Source: Prescottella equi
Lineage (GTDB): Bacteria; Actinomycetota; Actinomycetes; Mycobacteriales; Mycobacteriaceae
Direction of reading: 5' to 3'
NCBI RefSeq assembly: GCF_020171745.1
Contig: NZ_JAIVAH010000002.1
Span: 62,001-126,000 of the forward strand
DNA length: 64,000 nt
Shown: piece after piece, positions 1 to 7,365 of the stretch
How positions within the stretch are numbered: the first letter of the stretch is position 1
Layout of the letters: every line of letters begins with the position of its first letter
Translations under genes and position numbers: made by a program
The notes under the pieces: model-generated
The model's input: only the letters and a program-made list of their open reading frames with translations
Told to the model about the DNA's origin: nothing
The model's database searches: none

Positions 1-795
1 CGCGTCGGTGACCCGCCGATCCGCGCGATCGACGGCGTCGCGCGCGGTGGCGAGCGCGTCGACGGCCGCAGCCTCGGATCTCGCCAGGAACTCCGCACGC
101 TCCTCGAGGTGCGCGAGTTCGCGCTGTAGTTCCCTCCGGCGTTCCTCCCCCTCGGTCGCCTCCGAACGGATCCCCTCCAACTCGATTTCGGCCGCCGACA
201 GCGCCTCGCGCGCGGCCTCCGCGTCCGCCCGAGCCTCGCGCACTTCGTCCCGCGCCCGTTCGCGTTCGCCTCCGCGGTCCGGAGCAGGAGATTCCGGGCG
301 CTCCTCGACGGATTCGAGCCCGGGCGGACCGAACCCGCTGTAGCTGGCCGCCCCCAGGACTCGGCCCCGGCGCACCACCTCGGCCAACTCCGGATCCGCC
401 ATCGCCGCGTGCAAGGTCTGCGAAACCTCCCGCAGCGCAGTCTCGTTCAGTACGCGCCCACGATCACGCACGAGGGTCTGTGCCCGCGCCGTGAGCGAAC
501 GGACCAGCCGCTGCCGCTGGTCGGTGAGCGCGCGCAGGGTCTCGGCATCGAGGCGGCGCTGCGCCTTATGCAGTGCGTCGCCCAGAGACAGGACTGCATC
601 GACCTCGTCCGGCAGTTCCCGCGCCAGGAGGTTGACGGCCCACCCGACGACGGTCGGCTTCTTCAAGCGGGCGATCGCGGTGGCCGCGTCGCGGTCCTTC
701 TGCGCCTTCGCCTCCGAGACCCAGGCGGTCCGGGAAGCGACGAAACCGGATGGATCGAGCGCGTACAACTCGTCGGCCACTTCGTCGACATCCAT
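1..795 (-). CDS. Hypothetical coiled-coil protein, C-terminus cut by window edge
   Basis: The gene reads leftward from an ATG at 795 (MDVDEVADELYALDPSGF) and stays open for 265 codons to base 1, so the C-terminus lies outside the window. Residues 1-150 are mixed helical sequence with a conserved-looking KKPTVVGWAVNLLAR stretch. From about residue 175 it becomes a charged Glu/Arg/Ala-rich segment with heptad character, typical of a long coiled coil. There is no signal peptide, membrane segment or catalytic motif. I do not recognise a function; proteins of this look are usually annotated as hypothetical in Nocardiaceae. It is divergent from dps, 214 bp away. Confidence 0.6.
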   Translation of the reverse strand, partial: MDVDEVADELYALDPSGFVASRTAWVSEAKAQKDRDAATAIARLKKPTVVGWAVNLLARELPDEVDAVLSLGDALHKAQRRLDAETLRALTDQRQRLVRSLTARAQTLVRDRGRVLNETALREVSQTLHAAMADPELAEVVRRGRVLGAASYSGFGPPGLESVEERPESPAPDRGGERERARDEVREARADAEAAREALSAAEIELEGIRSEATEGEERRRELQRELAHLEERAEFLARSEAAAVDALATARDAVDRADRRVTDA

Positions 796-1009
796 CACCC
801 GTCGATCCTGACACCGCGCCGCGCTGTCGACCAGGACCCGAAACACCCCACTCCACCTGCGGCAATTTATCTGCCATGCAAGACATAGATTTTGTAGTAC
901 CGTTGGGAGCGACAACATCGCTTCACCGGCGAAGAGTTCGTATCCGGCAACTCGGATGCGTGAATCTCACGGCGAAGGGGAACACCTGGAGAGGACGAAA
1001 GGACAGACG

Positions 1010-1549
1010 ATGACGAACTTCACCGTTCCGGGACTGACCGCCGAACAGGGATCCAAGGTCGCCGACACTCTGCAGAACCGACTCAGCGCCTACAACGACC
1101 TGCATCTCACGCTCAAGCACATCCACTGGAACGTGGTGGGTCCGAACTTCATCGGCGTGCACGAGATGATCGATCCCCAGGTCGACCTGGTGCGCGGATA
1201 CGCCGACGCGGTCGCGGAACGCATCGCGGCGCTCGGCGTTTCCCCCAAGGGCACGCCGGGCGCGATCGAGAAGGACCGCTCGTGGGACGACTACTCCGTC
1301 GGCCGCGACAGCGCGCAGGCCCACCTCGCGGCACTCGACCTGGTCTACACCGGCCTCATCGAGGACAACCGCGAGTCGATCAGCACCGTCGGCGAGATCG
1401 ATCCGATCACCGAGGACATGCTGATCGGCCAGACCGCCGAACTCGAGAAGTTCCAGTGGTTCGTCCGCGCCCATCTCGAGAACTCGGGCGGGCACCTCGC
1501 GAACGAGGGCGAACCCACCGAGCAGAAGGCGGCCGCCGCCGTCCGCTGA
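1010..1549 (+). CDS. dps: Dps-family DNA-binding ferritin-like protein
   Basis: This 179-aa protein belongs to the Dps family, whose dodecamers oxidise and store iron with peroxide and protect DNA during starvation and oxidative stress. The Dps signature is visible near residues 29-45 (LHLTLKHIHWNVVG), including the ferroxidase histidine, followed by an HEMID...VDLVRGYADAVAERI stretch carrying the partner acidic residues. Length is normal. The ATG at 1010 is chosen because GAAAGGAC lies a few bases upstream; an in-frame start at 956 would have no such site. It heads a three-gene stress cluster with the CsbD-like and GlsB-like genes. The C-terminal tail is short and Ala-rich. Confidence 0.93.
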   Translation: MTNFTVPGLTAEQGSKVADTLQNRLSAYNDLHLTLKHIHWNVVGPNFIGVHEMIDPQVDLVRGYADAVAERIAALGVSPKGTPGAIEKDRSWDDYSVGRDSAQAHLAALDLVYTGLIEDNRESISTVGEIDPITEDMLIGQTAELEKFQWFVRAHLENSGGHLANEGEPTEQKAAAAVR

Positions 1550-1592
1550 TCCACCCCACCGACACCGAGCTCCTCCAGGAAAGGACATCGCG

Positions 1593-1829
1593 ATGACCGA
1601 CAAGGGTGGACCCGCCGAAGCCGTCGAGGGCGTCGTCGAAGGCATCAAGGGCAAGGTGAAGGAAGTCGCCGGCGCGGTGACGGGGCAGGACTCGCTGCGC
1701 CGCGAGGGCGAAGCCCAGCAGGACAAGGCAGAGGCGCAGCGCGAGGTCGCGCAGAAGGAAGCCGAGGCCGAGAAGGCCCGCGCCGAGGCCGCCGCGCAGG
1801 AGGCGCGCCAGCGCGCCGAGCAGGAGTAG
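1593..1829 (+). CDS. CsbD-like small stress protein
   Basis: This 78-aa hydrophilic protein starts with the CsbD-type pattern of Gly/Lys/Val repeats (VEGIKGKVKEVAGAVTGQ, residues 15-32) and then becomes a single Glu/Ala/Arg/Gln-rich helix to the end. CsbD proteins are general-stress proteins of unknown mechanism; related actinobacterial proteins are also annotated as microaggregate-binding protein. The start at 1593 is preceded by GGAAAGGAC. It lies 43 bases after dps and 75 before the GlsB-like gene, so all three are probably co-transcribed. Family assignment rests on pattern and context. Confidence 0.75.
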   Translation: MTDKGGPAEAVEGVVEGIKGKVKEVAGAVTGQDSLRREGEAQQDKAEAQREVAQKEAEAEKARAEAAAQEARQRAEQE

Positions 1830-1904
1830 CCGCTCGAGCTCCGAAACCCGGTCCGGGCACCCGTCGGGGGCGCCCGGACCGCCCTCCATCTCGAAAGGAC
1901 CGCC

Positions 1905-2165
1905 ATGCTCTCTCTCGGAATCATCGGTTGGATCATCATCGGCGGTCTCGCCGGCTGGATCGGCAGCAAGATCATGAAGACCGACGAACAGATGGGCATC
2001 ATCCTCAACGTCGTCGTCGGCATCGTCGGCGGTCTCATCGGCGGCTTCATTCTCAGCGCTTTCCTCGACGTCGAGGGCGGCGGGCTGATCTTCAGCTTCC
2101 TCACGTGCCTGTTCGGCGCGATCATCTTGCTGTTCCTGGTCAAGCTGGTCACCGGTCGACGCTGA
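1905..2165 (+). CDS. GlsB/YeaQ/YmgE-family membrane stress protein
   Basis: This 86-aa protein has three hydrophobic segments (about residues 4-22, 32-53 and 62-82) rich in Gly and Ile, with the WIIIGGLAGWIGSKIM pattern of the transglycosylase-associated/GlsB (YeaQ/YmgE) family. These are small inner-membrane proteins induced by general stress; their molecular role is not known. The ATG at 1905 is preceded by GAAAGGAC, the same ribosome site as the two upstream genes. A perfect hairpin follows at 2179. It closes the dps stress cluster. Confidence 0.88.
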   Translation: MLSLGIIGWIIIGGLAGWIGSKIMKTDEQMGIILNVVVGIVGGLIGGFILSAFLDVEGGGLIFSFLTCLFGAIILLFLVKLVTGRR

Positions 2166-2178
2166 CGCCGCGATCGCA

Positions 2179-2211
2179 GAGGGCCCGGTCACCATCGGTG
2201 ACCGGGCCCTC
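2179..2211. terminator. Perfect 15-bp hairpin between convergent genes
   Basis: A 15-bp GC-rich perfect stem with a three-base ATC loop lies between the stops of the GlsB-like gene and the adenine deaminase gene. No long T-run follows on either side. It probably acts as a bidirectional terminator. Confidence 0.8.
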
Positions 2212-2223
2212 CTCCGTCCTCTG

Positions 2224-3192
2224 TCACAGCGCGAGCAGTTCGGCCTTGCGCGCGTCGCTCGCGAACGACGCCTCGATGGAGTTGCGGGCCAGTGTCTCCA
2301 CCTCGGCATCGGTCAGCCCGATGCCGCTGCGCAGTTGCGCGAAGTTCTCCCCGACGTCCCCACCGAAGTAGGCGGGGTCGTCGGAGTTCACGGTGACACG
2401 CAGACCCGCCTGCAGCATCGTCCGGAGCGGGTGGTCCGCGATCGAATCCACTACGCGCAGGCGGACGTTCGAGAGCGGGCACACCGTCAGCGGGATCTCC
2501 TCGTCCACCAGGCGCGTCACGAGCGCCGGATCCTCGAGGCACCGCACGCCGTGGTCGATCCGCTCGGCACCGAGCAGGTCGAGCGCCTGCCAGATGTACT
2601 CGGGCGGACCCTCCTCGCCGGCGTGCGCCACCACGTGCAGCCCCTCGGCCCGGGCCCGAGCGAACACGTCCTCGAACAGCGTCGGCGGATAGCCGACCTC
2701 CGCCGAGTCCAGCCCGACACCCAGCAGGGGCGCCCGCAGACGGAGCAGTTCACCGAGCACCTCCTCGGCGTCGTGCACCGGCTGGTCGCGGAGGAACGCC
2801 GCGAGCAGACCGCTGCTCACCCCGAACTCGCGCTCGCTCGCATCGAGCGCGTCGAGGATTCCGTCGAGCACCTCCTGCAGCGGGACGCCGCGGGTGATGT
2901 GGGCCTGTGGATCGAAGAAGATCTCCACGTGCCGCACCCCCGCCGCCGCGGCGCGGCGCAGGTAGTCGCGGGTGAGGTCGGCGAAGTCCTCCGCGGTCCG
3001 CAGCACTGCCATGTTGGCGTAGTACAGATCGAGGAACGACTGCAGATCGGTGAACTCGTAGCGCGACTCGAGGTCGGCGAGCCCGCTGTACGGAAGATGC
3101 ATGCGATTGCGCTCGGCCAGCGCGAAGATCAACTCCGGCCCCAGCGCACCCTCGATGTGCATGTGCAACTCCGCGAACGGTGTCGCGGCCAT
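2224..3192 (-). CDS. Adenine/adenosine deaminase family hydrolase
   Basis: This 322-aa metal-dependent amidohydrolase deaminates adenine or adenosine for purine salvage in the cytoplasm. Visible motifs are the N-terminal metal site HMHIEGAL (about residues 10-17), HAGEEGPPEYIW and IDHGVRC in the middle, and NSDDPAYFGG near residue 275. The HIEG form (rather than HLDG) and the GEEGP and SDDPAYFGG sequences match the adenine-deaminase branch, so adenine may be the substrate. The ATG at 3192 lies 5 bases downstream of the crotonase-fold gene's stop, so it is probably last in the leftward operon. Its metabolic link to the acyl-CoA genes is unclear. Confidence 0.88.
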   Translation of the reverse strand: MAATPFAELHMHIEGALGPELIFALAERNRMHLPYSGLADLESRYEFTDLQSFLDLYYANMAVLRTAEDFADLTRDYLRRAAAAGVRHVEIFFDPQAHITRGVPLQEVLDGILDALDASEREFGVSSGLLAAFLRDQPVHDAEEVLGELLRLRAPLLGVGLDSAEVGYPPTLFEDVFARARAEGLHVVAHAGEEGPPEYIWQALDLLGAERIDHGVRCLEDPALVTRLVDEEIPLTVCPLSNVRLRVVDSIADHPLRTMLQAGLRVTVNSDDPAYFGGDVGENFAQLRSGIGLTDAEVETLARNSIEASFASDARKAELLAL

Positions 3193-3197
3193 GATCG

Positions 3198-3959
3198 TCA
3201 GCGCCCCTTCCACACCGGTGCGCGCTTCTCCGCGAAGGCGGTGGCGCCCTCGCGCGCGTCCTCGGAACCGAAGACCGGCCCGATCACCTCGAACTGCCGG
3301 GCGAAGGCCTCGTCGGCCGCCCACTCCCCCGACCGGACGAGTACCTCCTTGGTCTTCGCGACCGCGAGCGGCCCGTTGGCCGTGATCCGGTCCGCCAGCG
3401 CGAGGGCGCCGGCCAGCGCACCGCCGGGTTCGGTCAGCGTGTTGACGAACCCGTACGCGGCGGCCTCCTCGGCGGTGAACGGGTCGCCGGTGAGCGCGTA
3501 CTCCATCGCCTTCTGGTACGGAATTCGCTGGGGCAGACGCAACAACCCGCCCGCGCCCGCGGCCAGCCCGCGCTTGACCTCGGGGATACCGAAGCGGGCC
3601 TCCCGCGACGCCACCACCAGATCGGTCGCGAGTACCAGTTCGGTGCCGCCCGCGAGCGCGTAGCCCTCGACGGCGGAGATGATGGGTTTACGTGGCGGCG
3701 CCTCGGTGAAACCGAGCCCCTTGCCCGGCACCACTACGCTCTCACCCGCTACGAACGCCTTGAGATCCATACCGGCGCAGAAGTTTCCGCCCGCACCGGT
3801 GAGAATCGCCAGCGACAGGCCGTCGTCCTCGTCCAATTCGTCGACGGCCGCCGCCAGACCCCGGCTGACCGCTCCGTTGATCGCGTTGCGGGCCTCCGCG
3901 CGGTTGATCGTGATGACCAGCACCCGATCTCGGCGCTCGAGCAGAACCTCATCCGACAT
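3198..3959 (-). CDS. Enoyl-CoA hydratase/isomerase family protein
   Basis: This 253-aa crotonase-fold protein has the oxyanion-hole sequences (NFCAGMDLKAF near residues 60-70 and EGYALAGGTE near 100-110). Both glutamates of a true hydratase are present, in AGGTE and in FGIPE, 20 residues apart. It is therefore likely to hydrate a trans-2-enoyl-CoA, substrate unknown. The ATG at 3959 overlaps the end of the acyl-CoA synthetase gene by 11 bases, which suggests translational coupling. A longer in-frame start (4025) would lie far inside that gene and is unlikely. The next gene starts 5 bases after its stop. Confidence 0.9.
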   Translation of the reverse strand: MSDEVLLERRDRVLVITINRAEARNAINGAVSRGLAAAVDELDEDDGLSLAILTGAGGNFCAGMDLKAFVAGESVVVPGKGLGFTEAPPRKPIISAVEGYALAGGTELVLATDLVVASREARFGIPEVKRGLAAGAGGLLRLPQRIPYQKAMEYALTGDPFTAEEAAAYGFVNTLTEPGGALAGALALADRITANGPLAVAKTKEVLVRSGEWAADEAFARQFEVIGPVFGSEDAREGATAFAEKRAPVWKGR

Positions 3960-5463
3960 CGATGTTTCCCTTCTTCGTGGTACACGAACCTTCCAGCCAC
4001 GAGCGCACCGACCGGCGATCGACACGTCCCGTCGATCCTCGCGGCAGGTGCTGCACGCTCGCGCACAGCCGCGGCGGCAGACGGTGCCCTAGCGGCCGGT
4101 CGAGGTATTCGCGGACCGCATCGAGGTCGAGGGCGATGCCCGTCGCCGGCACCAGCGCGACCCCGAGATCGGGCCCCCGCGGCGTCGATACACCTACCAC
4201 GACGGCCTCCTCGACGCCCGGGAAGTCGAGCAGCACGTCCTCGATCTCGCGGCTGTAGACCACACCGCGCGGGATCTCGACGGCGTCCGCCGCGCGGCCG
4301 ACGAACCGCACGTCACCGGCGCGGCCGATCCGCACGACGTCGCCCGTGTGCAGCCACCCACCCGCGATCGTGCGCGCGGTCGCCGCGGGGTCACCCCAGT
4401 ACCCGCGCATCACGCTCGGCCCCCGGCACCACAGCTCGCCCACGCCTGCCTCGGGCGCCGAGACCGCGAACTCCATTCCCCCGTGCGGTGATTCGGGGCG
4501 ATCGCAGCCCGAACCCATCCGCAGGACGAGGCCCGCACCACCGGTCTCCGTCATTCCCCACCCAGAGACGACGTCGGCGGCGGGAAACCGCTCACGCAAC
4601 CGGTGCAGCGTGGACGCCGACAACAGTTCGTCGTCGAGGGCGAGGAACCGGAGCGCCGCGAGCTGCCCGGCGGTCGCGCGCACCACCTGCCGGCACAGCG
4701 GTGCGGGTGCCGAAAGCCGTTCGACTCCTTCGGCATCGAGGGTCCGCAGCAGACCGTCGGCATCGAACTCGGGCGCCAGCACGACCGTCCCGCCCGACAC
4801 CAGCGTCGGGAGCAACTGCGCCACGCACGCCGCCGCGGAACTCAACGGCAACGCCACCGCATGCCGGGCACCGTCCGCCGCGCCGCCCCACGACCCGATC
4901 ACCGCCGCTACGGTGGACAGGACGTTCTCGTGGCTCAGTTCGACGCCCTTGGGTGTCCCGGTCGTCCCGCCGGTGTAGAACAGCAGGGCCGAATCGCCGG
5001 GCGCCGCGCCGTCGTCGATGAACGGGGTTCCGCTCGGGAGTTCGCCGTCGAGCACCAGGAGGCTGCCGCTGTCCTCGAGAATGTGCCGGAGCTGCCCACC
5101 GTCGTGGCCGGGGTGCACCGGCACGGGCACACCTCCGGCGAGCAGCACTCCCAGGAACGCCTGCACCCACCGTGCCCCGTTCGGCATCCGGATCGCGACC
5201 CGGTCACCGATGCCGACACCCTGCTCGAGCAGACCGCCCGCGACCCGGGACGCCGACGTCCACAACTGCGTGTAACTGAGCCGCGGCCCGCCGCCGACCT
5301 CGACGACTGCCTCGCGGCCCGCGAACCGGTGCGCGGAGATGTCGAGCAGCTCGGTGAGGCACGGCGTGAGTCCCGTGTAGTGCAGCAGCCCGTCGGCGCG
5401 GCGCACCATGCGGTCGCCGAGCGCCGGGTCCGCCGCGGTCGGGTACTCGAGCAGCGACGCCAT
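3949..5463 (-). CDS. AMP-dependent acyl-CoA synthetase/ligase, atypical C-terminus
   Basis: This 504-aa ANL-superfamily enzyme would activate a carboxylic acid as the adenylate and then form a CoA thioester. Visible are the P-loop LLFYTGGTTGTPKG (about residues 163-176), GWGMTETGG, and WLHTGDVVRIG. The C-terminal motif that normally reads SGK with the adenylation lysine is STGRVDRR, with arginine in its place, and the hinge-following GGE(N/K)-type loop is also altered. Substrate cannot be read from sequence. GGAGGTGA lies 5 bases before the ATG at 5463, which decides the start. Neighbours on both sides encode crotonase-fold enzymes, suggesting a beta-oxidation-like pathway. Confidence 0.85.
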   Translation of the reverse strand: MASLLEYPTAADPALGDRMVRRADGLLHYTGLTPCLTELLDISAHRFAGREAVVEVGGGPRLSYTQLWTSASRVAGGLLEQGVGIGDRVAIRMPNGARWVQAFLGVLLAGGVPVPVHPGHDGGQLRHILEDSGSLLVLDGELPSGTPFIDDGAAPGDSALLFYTGGTTGTPKGVELSHENVLSTVAAVIGSWGGAADGARHAVALPLSSAAACVAQLLPTLVSGGTVVLAPEFDADGLLRTLDAEGVERLSAPAPLCRQVVRATAGQLAALRFLALDDELLSASTLHRLRERFPAADVVSGWGMTETGGAGLVLRMGSGCDRPESPHGGMEFAVSAPEAGVGELWCRGPSVMRGYWGDPAATARTIAGGWLHTGDVVRIGRAGDVRFVGRAADAVEIPRGVVYSREIEDVLLDFPGVEEAVVVGVSTPRGPDLGVALVPATGIALDLDAVREYLDRPLGHRLPPRLCASVQHLPRGSTGRVDRRSVRSWLEGSCTTKKGNIDVG

Positions 5464-5547
5464 AGTCACCTCCACCGAGTCGGGTTGGCCCCGACTATAT
5501 GACCCCCGTCACAGAAGTGCCGCGCGAACCACGCGGTCGGCGATCCG

Positions 5548-6360
5548 TCACCGCCCGGTGTACGTCGCGTGCCCGGGCCCGACGTCGAGGAAGCTACGCA
5601 CCGCGCGCCGCAGATCGTCGGTGCCGAACAGTTCGCCCGACACCTCCGGGGTGACCGAGTCGGCGTGCGTGATGCCGCCCGACCGCCAGGCCGCGACGAT
5701 TTGCTTGGTCGCGGCGTGCGCGCGGGTGGGGCCGTCGGCGAGCCGCGCGACCAGGGCCCGCGCCTCGGCGTCGACGTCCTCGTGGACGTAGTTGACGACG
5801 CCCCACGAGTGCAGGCTCGCCGCGTCGTACAGGTCGGCGGTCATCACCAGTTCGCGAGCCCGCCCCGACCCCGCCCGCTCCGCGAGTCGTTGCGGGCCGC
5901 CCATCGACGGGGTGAGGGCGACGACGGTCTCCACCAACCCGAACCTTGCCTTCGGCGAGGCGACGACGATGTCGCACGCCAGCGCGATCTCGAACGCCGC
6001 GGTGAGGGTGAGCCCGTGCGCCGCGAACACCACCGGGCACGGCAGCGCCTCGAGCGGGTGGCAGATCCGCGCGAACAGCGACTCCCACAGTTCCGCGCCC
6101 TGGTCCGGCGTCAGCCCGTCGAACACGTGGACGTCGACGCCGCCGGAGACCACCTTCCCCTCGGCACGCAGCAACACCGCCCGCGGCGGGTGCGCCGTGA
6201 GTTCGGCGATGTCGTCGACGACAGCGTCGAACATGGCCTGGTCGAAGAGATTCAGCGGTCCGTGATCGAGGGTGAGGACGGCGATCTCGGCGCCGGCGGC
6301 AGTGGTGATGCGTTCGAGGCGGGTGGGGCGGGAACCGGCCTGCTCGGATGACTCGGTCAT
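5548..6360 (-). CDS. Enoyl-CoA hydratase/isomerase family protein
   Basis: This 270-aa crotonase-fold protein is the second of two in this cluster. Positions of both catalytic glutamates are kept (TAAFE and FGLVE, 20 residues apart), but the glycine-rich loop before the first is unusual (TLTAAFE instead of GGG-E), so substrate or reaction may differ from ordinary enoyl-CoA hydratases. The first 20 residues are polar and probably disordered. The ATG at 6360 gives the family length; the longer start at 6450 would overlap the hydrolase gene. It lies 22 bases after the hydrolase stop and 84 before the acyl-CoA synthetase start, consistent with one operon. Confidence 0.87.
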   Translation of the reverse strand: MTESSEQAGSRPTRLERITTAAGAEIAVLTLDHGPLNLFDQAMFDAVVDDIAELTAHPPRAVLLRAEGKVVSGGVDVHVFDGLTPDQGAELWESLFARICHPLEALPCPVVFAAHGLTLTAAFEIALACDIVVASPKARFGLVETVVALTPSMGGPQRLAERAGSGRARELVMTADLYDAASLHSWGVVNYVHEDVDAEARALVARLADGPTRAHAATKQIVAAWRSGGITHADSVTPEVSGELFGTDDLRRAVRSFLDVGPGHATYTGR

Positions 6361-6382
6361 CGCCCCAGCGTCGCACAAGCCG

Positions 6383-7297
6383 TCAGACTGCGGCACCCGT
6401 CGGCGACCGCAGGACGCTGCCCATCGCCCGGCCGAAGCCGTCCGGGTCACCGATCAACCAACCGTGACAGCCGGCGACGCGGTGCACCCGCGGCTCACGC
6501 AGCGCGGTGCGCAGGGACTCGAAACTCGCGCGGGGAATGAAGGTGTCGCCACTGCTCCACACCATCGTGGTGGGCAGGCCGCGATCGACGATCTGCGCGG
6601 CCTCGGTTTGCAGATCCGCGGACCGTGCCAGTTCCCCGATCCGCCACAGCGCGGCCGGATCCCGCACCGCGTTGCGCAGGCTCTCCCCCGCGATGGACGC
6701 GATCGCCGACGCCGGGGTCCCGGTCAGGACGGCGTCGGCGATCGCGGACGCTCCCCACCGCCACAGCGGCCGGTGCCGGATCTCGCGGACGGTGCCGCTC
6801 GGGGACCACGCACCGCCACCGACCGAGTTGACGAGCACCAGCTCCGACACCCGGTCGCCGAGGGTATGGGCGGACGCCAGCGCCACGCCGCCGCCGAACG
6901 AATGACCGACCACCGGGACCGGTTCGTCGATCCCGACCGCGTCGAGGAAGCGCGCGACCCAGTCCGCGTAGCCGGTGAAACCGTGGTCGGACGCCGGCAG
7001 AGCGCCGGTACCGCCGAAGCCCGGCAGCGCGGGCGCGTACACCCGCACCCCGGTGGCCGCCAGGCGCTCCAGGGCGCCCGCATAGGTGCGCGGCGCCAGC
7101 CCGAAACCGTGCAGGAACAGCACCGGCGCGCCCGAACCCGCGATCCCGTACGGAACGGTGCGCCCGTCGACGGGGACGTCGCGCCAACGAACTCCGCGAC
7201 GAACCTCGGACACGGGTCCGGCGGACAGGTCGATCGAACGATGAACGGGCGGCTGGTGCTGCACGGCGAGTACCCCGACTTCCGGTATGCGTTGCAT
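6383..7297 (-). CDS. Alpha/beta-fold hydrolase
   Basis: This 304-aa alpha/beta hydrolase has the oxyanion/start motif VLFLHGFG (about residues 68-75), the nucleophile elbow GHSFGGG with catalytic Ser, and a late GCHGWLI segment supplying the probable catalytic His. It would cleave an ester, lactone or C-C bond; the substrate is unknown. About 45 N-terminal residues precede the fold, and the true start is uncertain between ATG 7297, the adjoining GTG one codon earlier, and later codons. It lies between the LuxR regulator and the acyl-CoA genes, so it may release the acid that the ligase activates. Confidence 0.82.
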   Translation of the reverse strand: MQRIPEVGVLAVQHQPPVHRSIDLSAGPVSEVRRGVRWRDVPVDGRTVPYGIAGSGAPVLFLHGFGLAPRTYAGALERLAATGVRVYAPALPGFGGTGALPASDHGFTGYADWVARFLDAVGIDEPVPVVGHSFGGGVALASAHTLGDRVSELVLVNSVGGGAWSPSGTVREIRHRPLWRWGASAIADAVLTGTPASAIASIAGESLRNAVRDPAALWRIGELARSADLQTEAAQIVDRGLPTTMVWSSGDTFIPRASFESLRTALREPRVHRVAGCHGWLIGDPDGFGRAMGSVLRSPTGAAV

Positions 7298-7365
7298 CAC
7301 ACGCTGCCGGGAACCCGGAAATCCCGGGACGGTCGATCTACCCGTTTCGGCTACCTGTTTTACGC

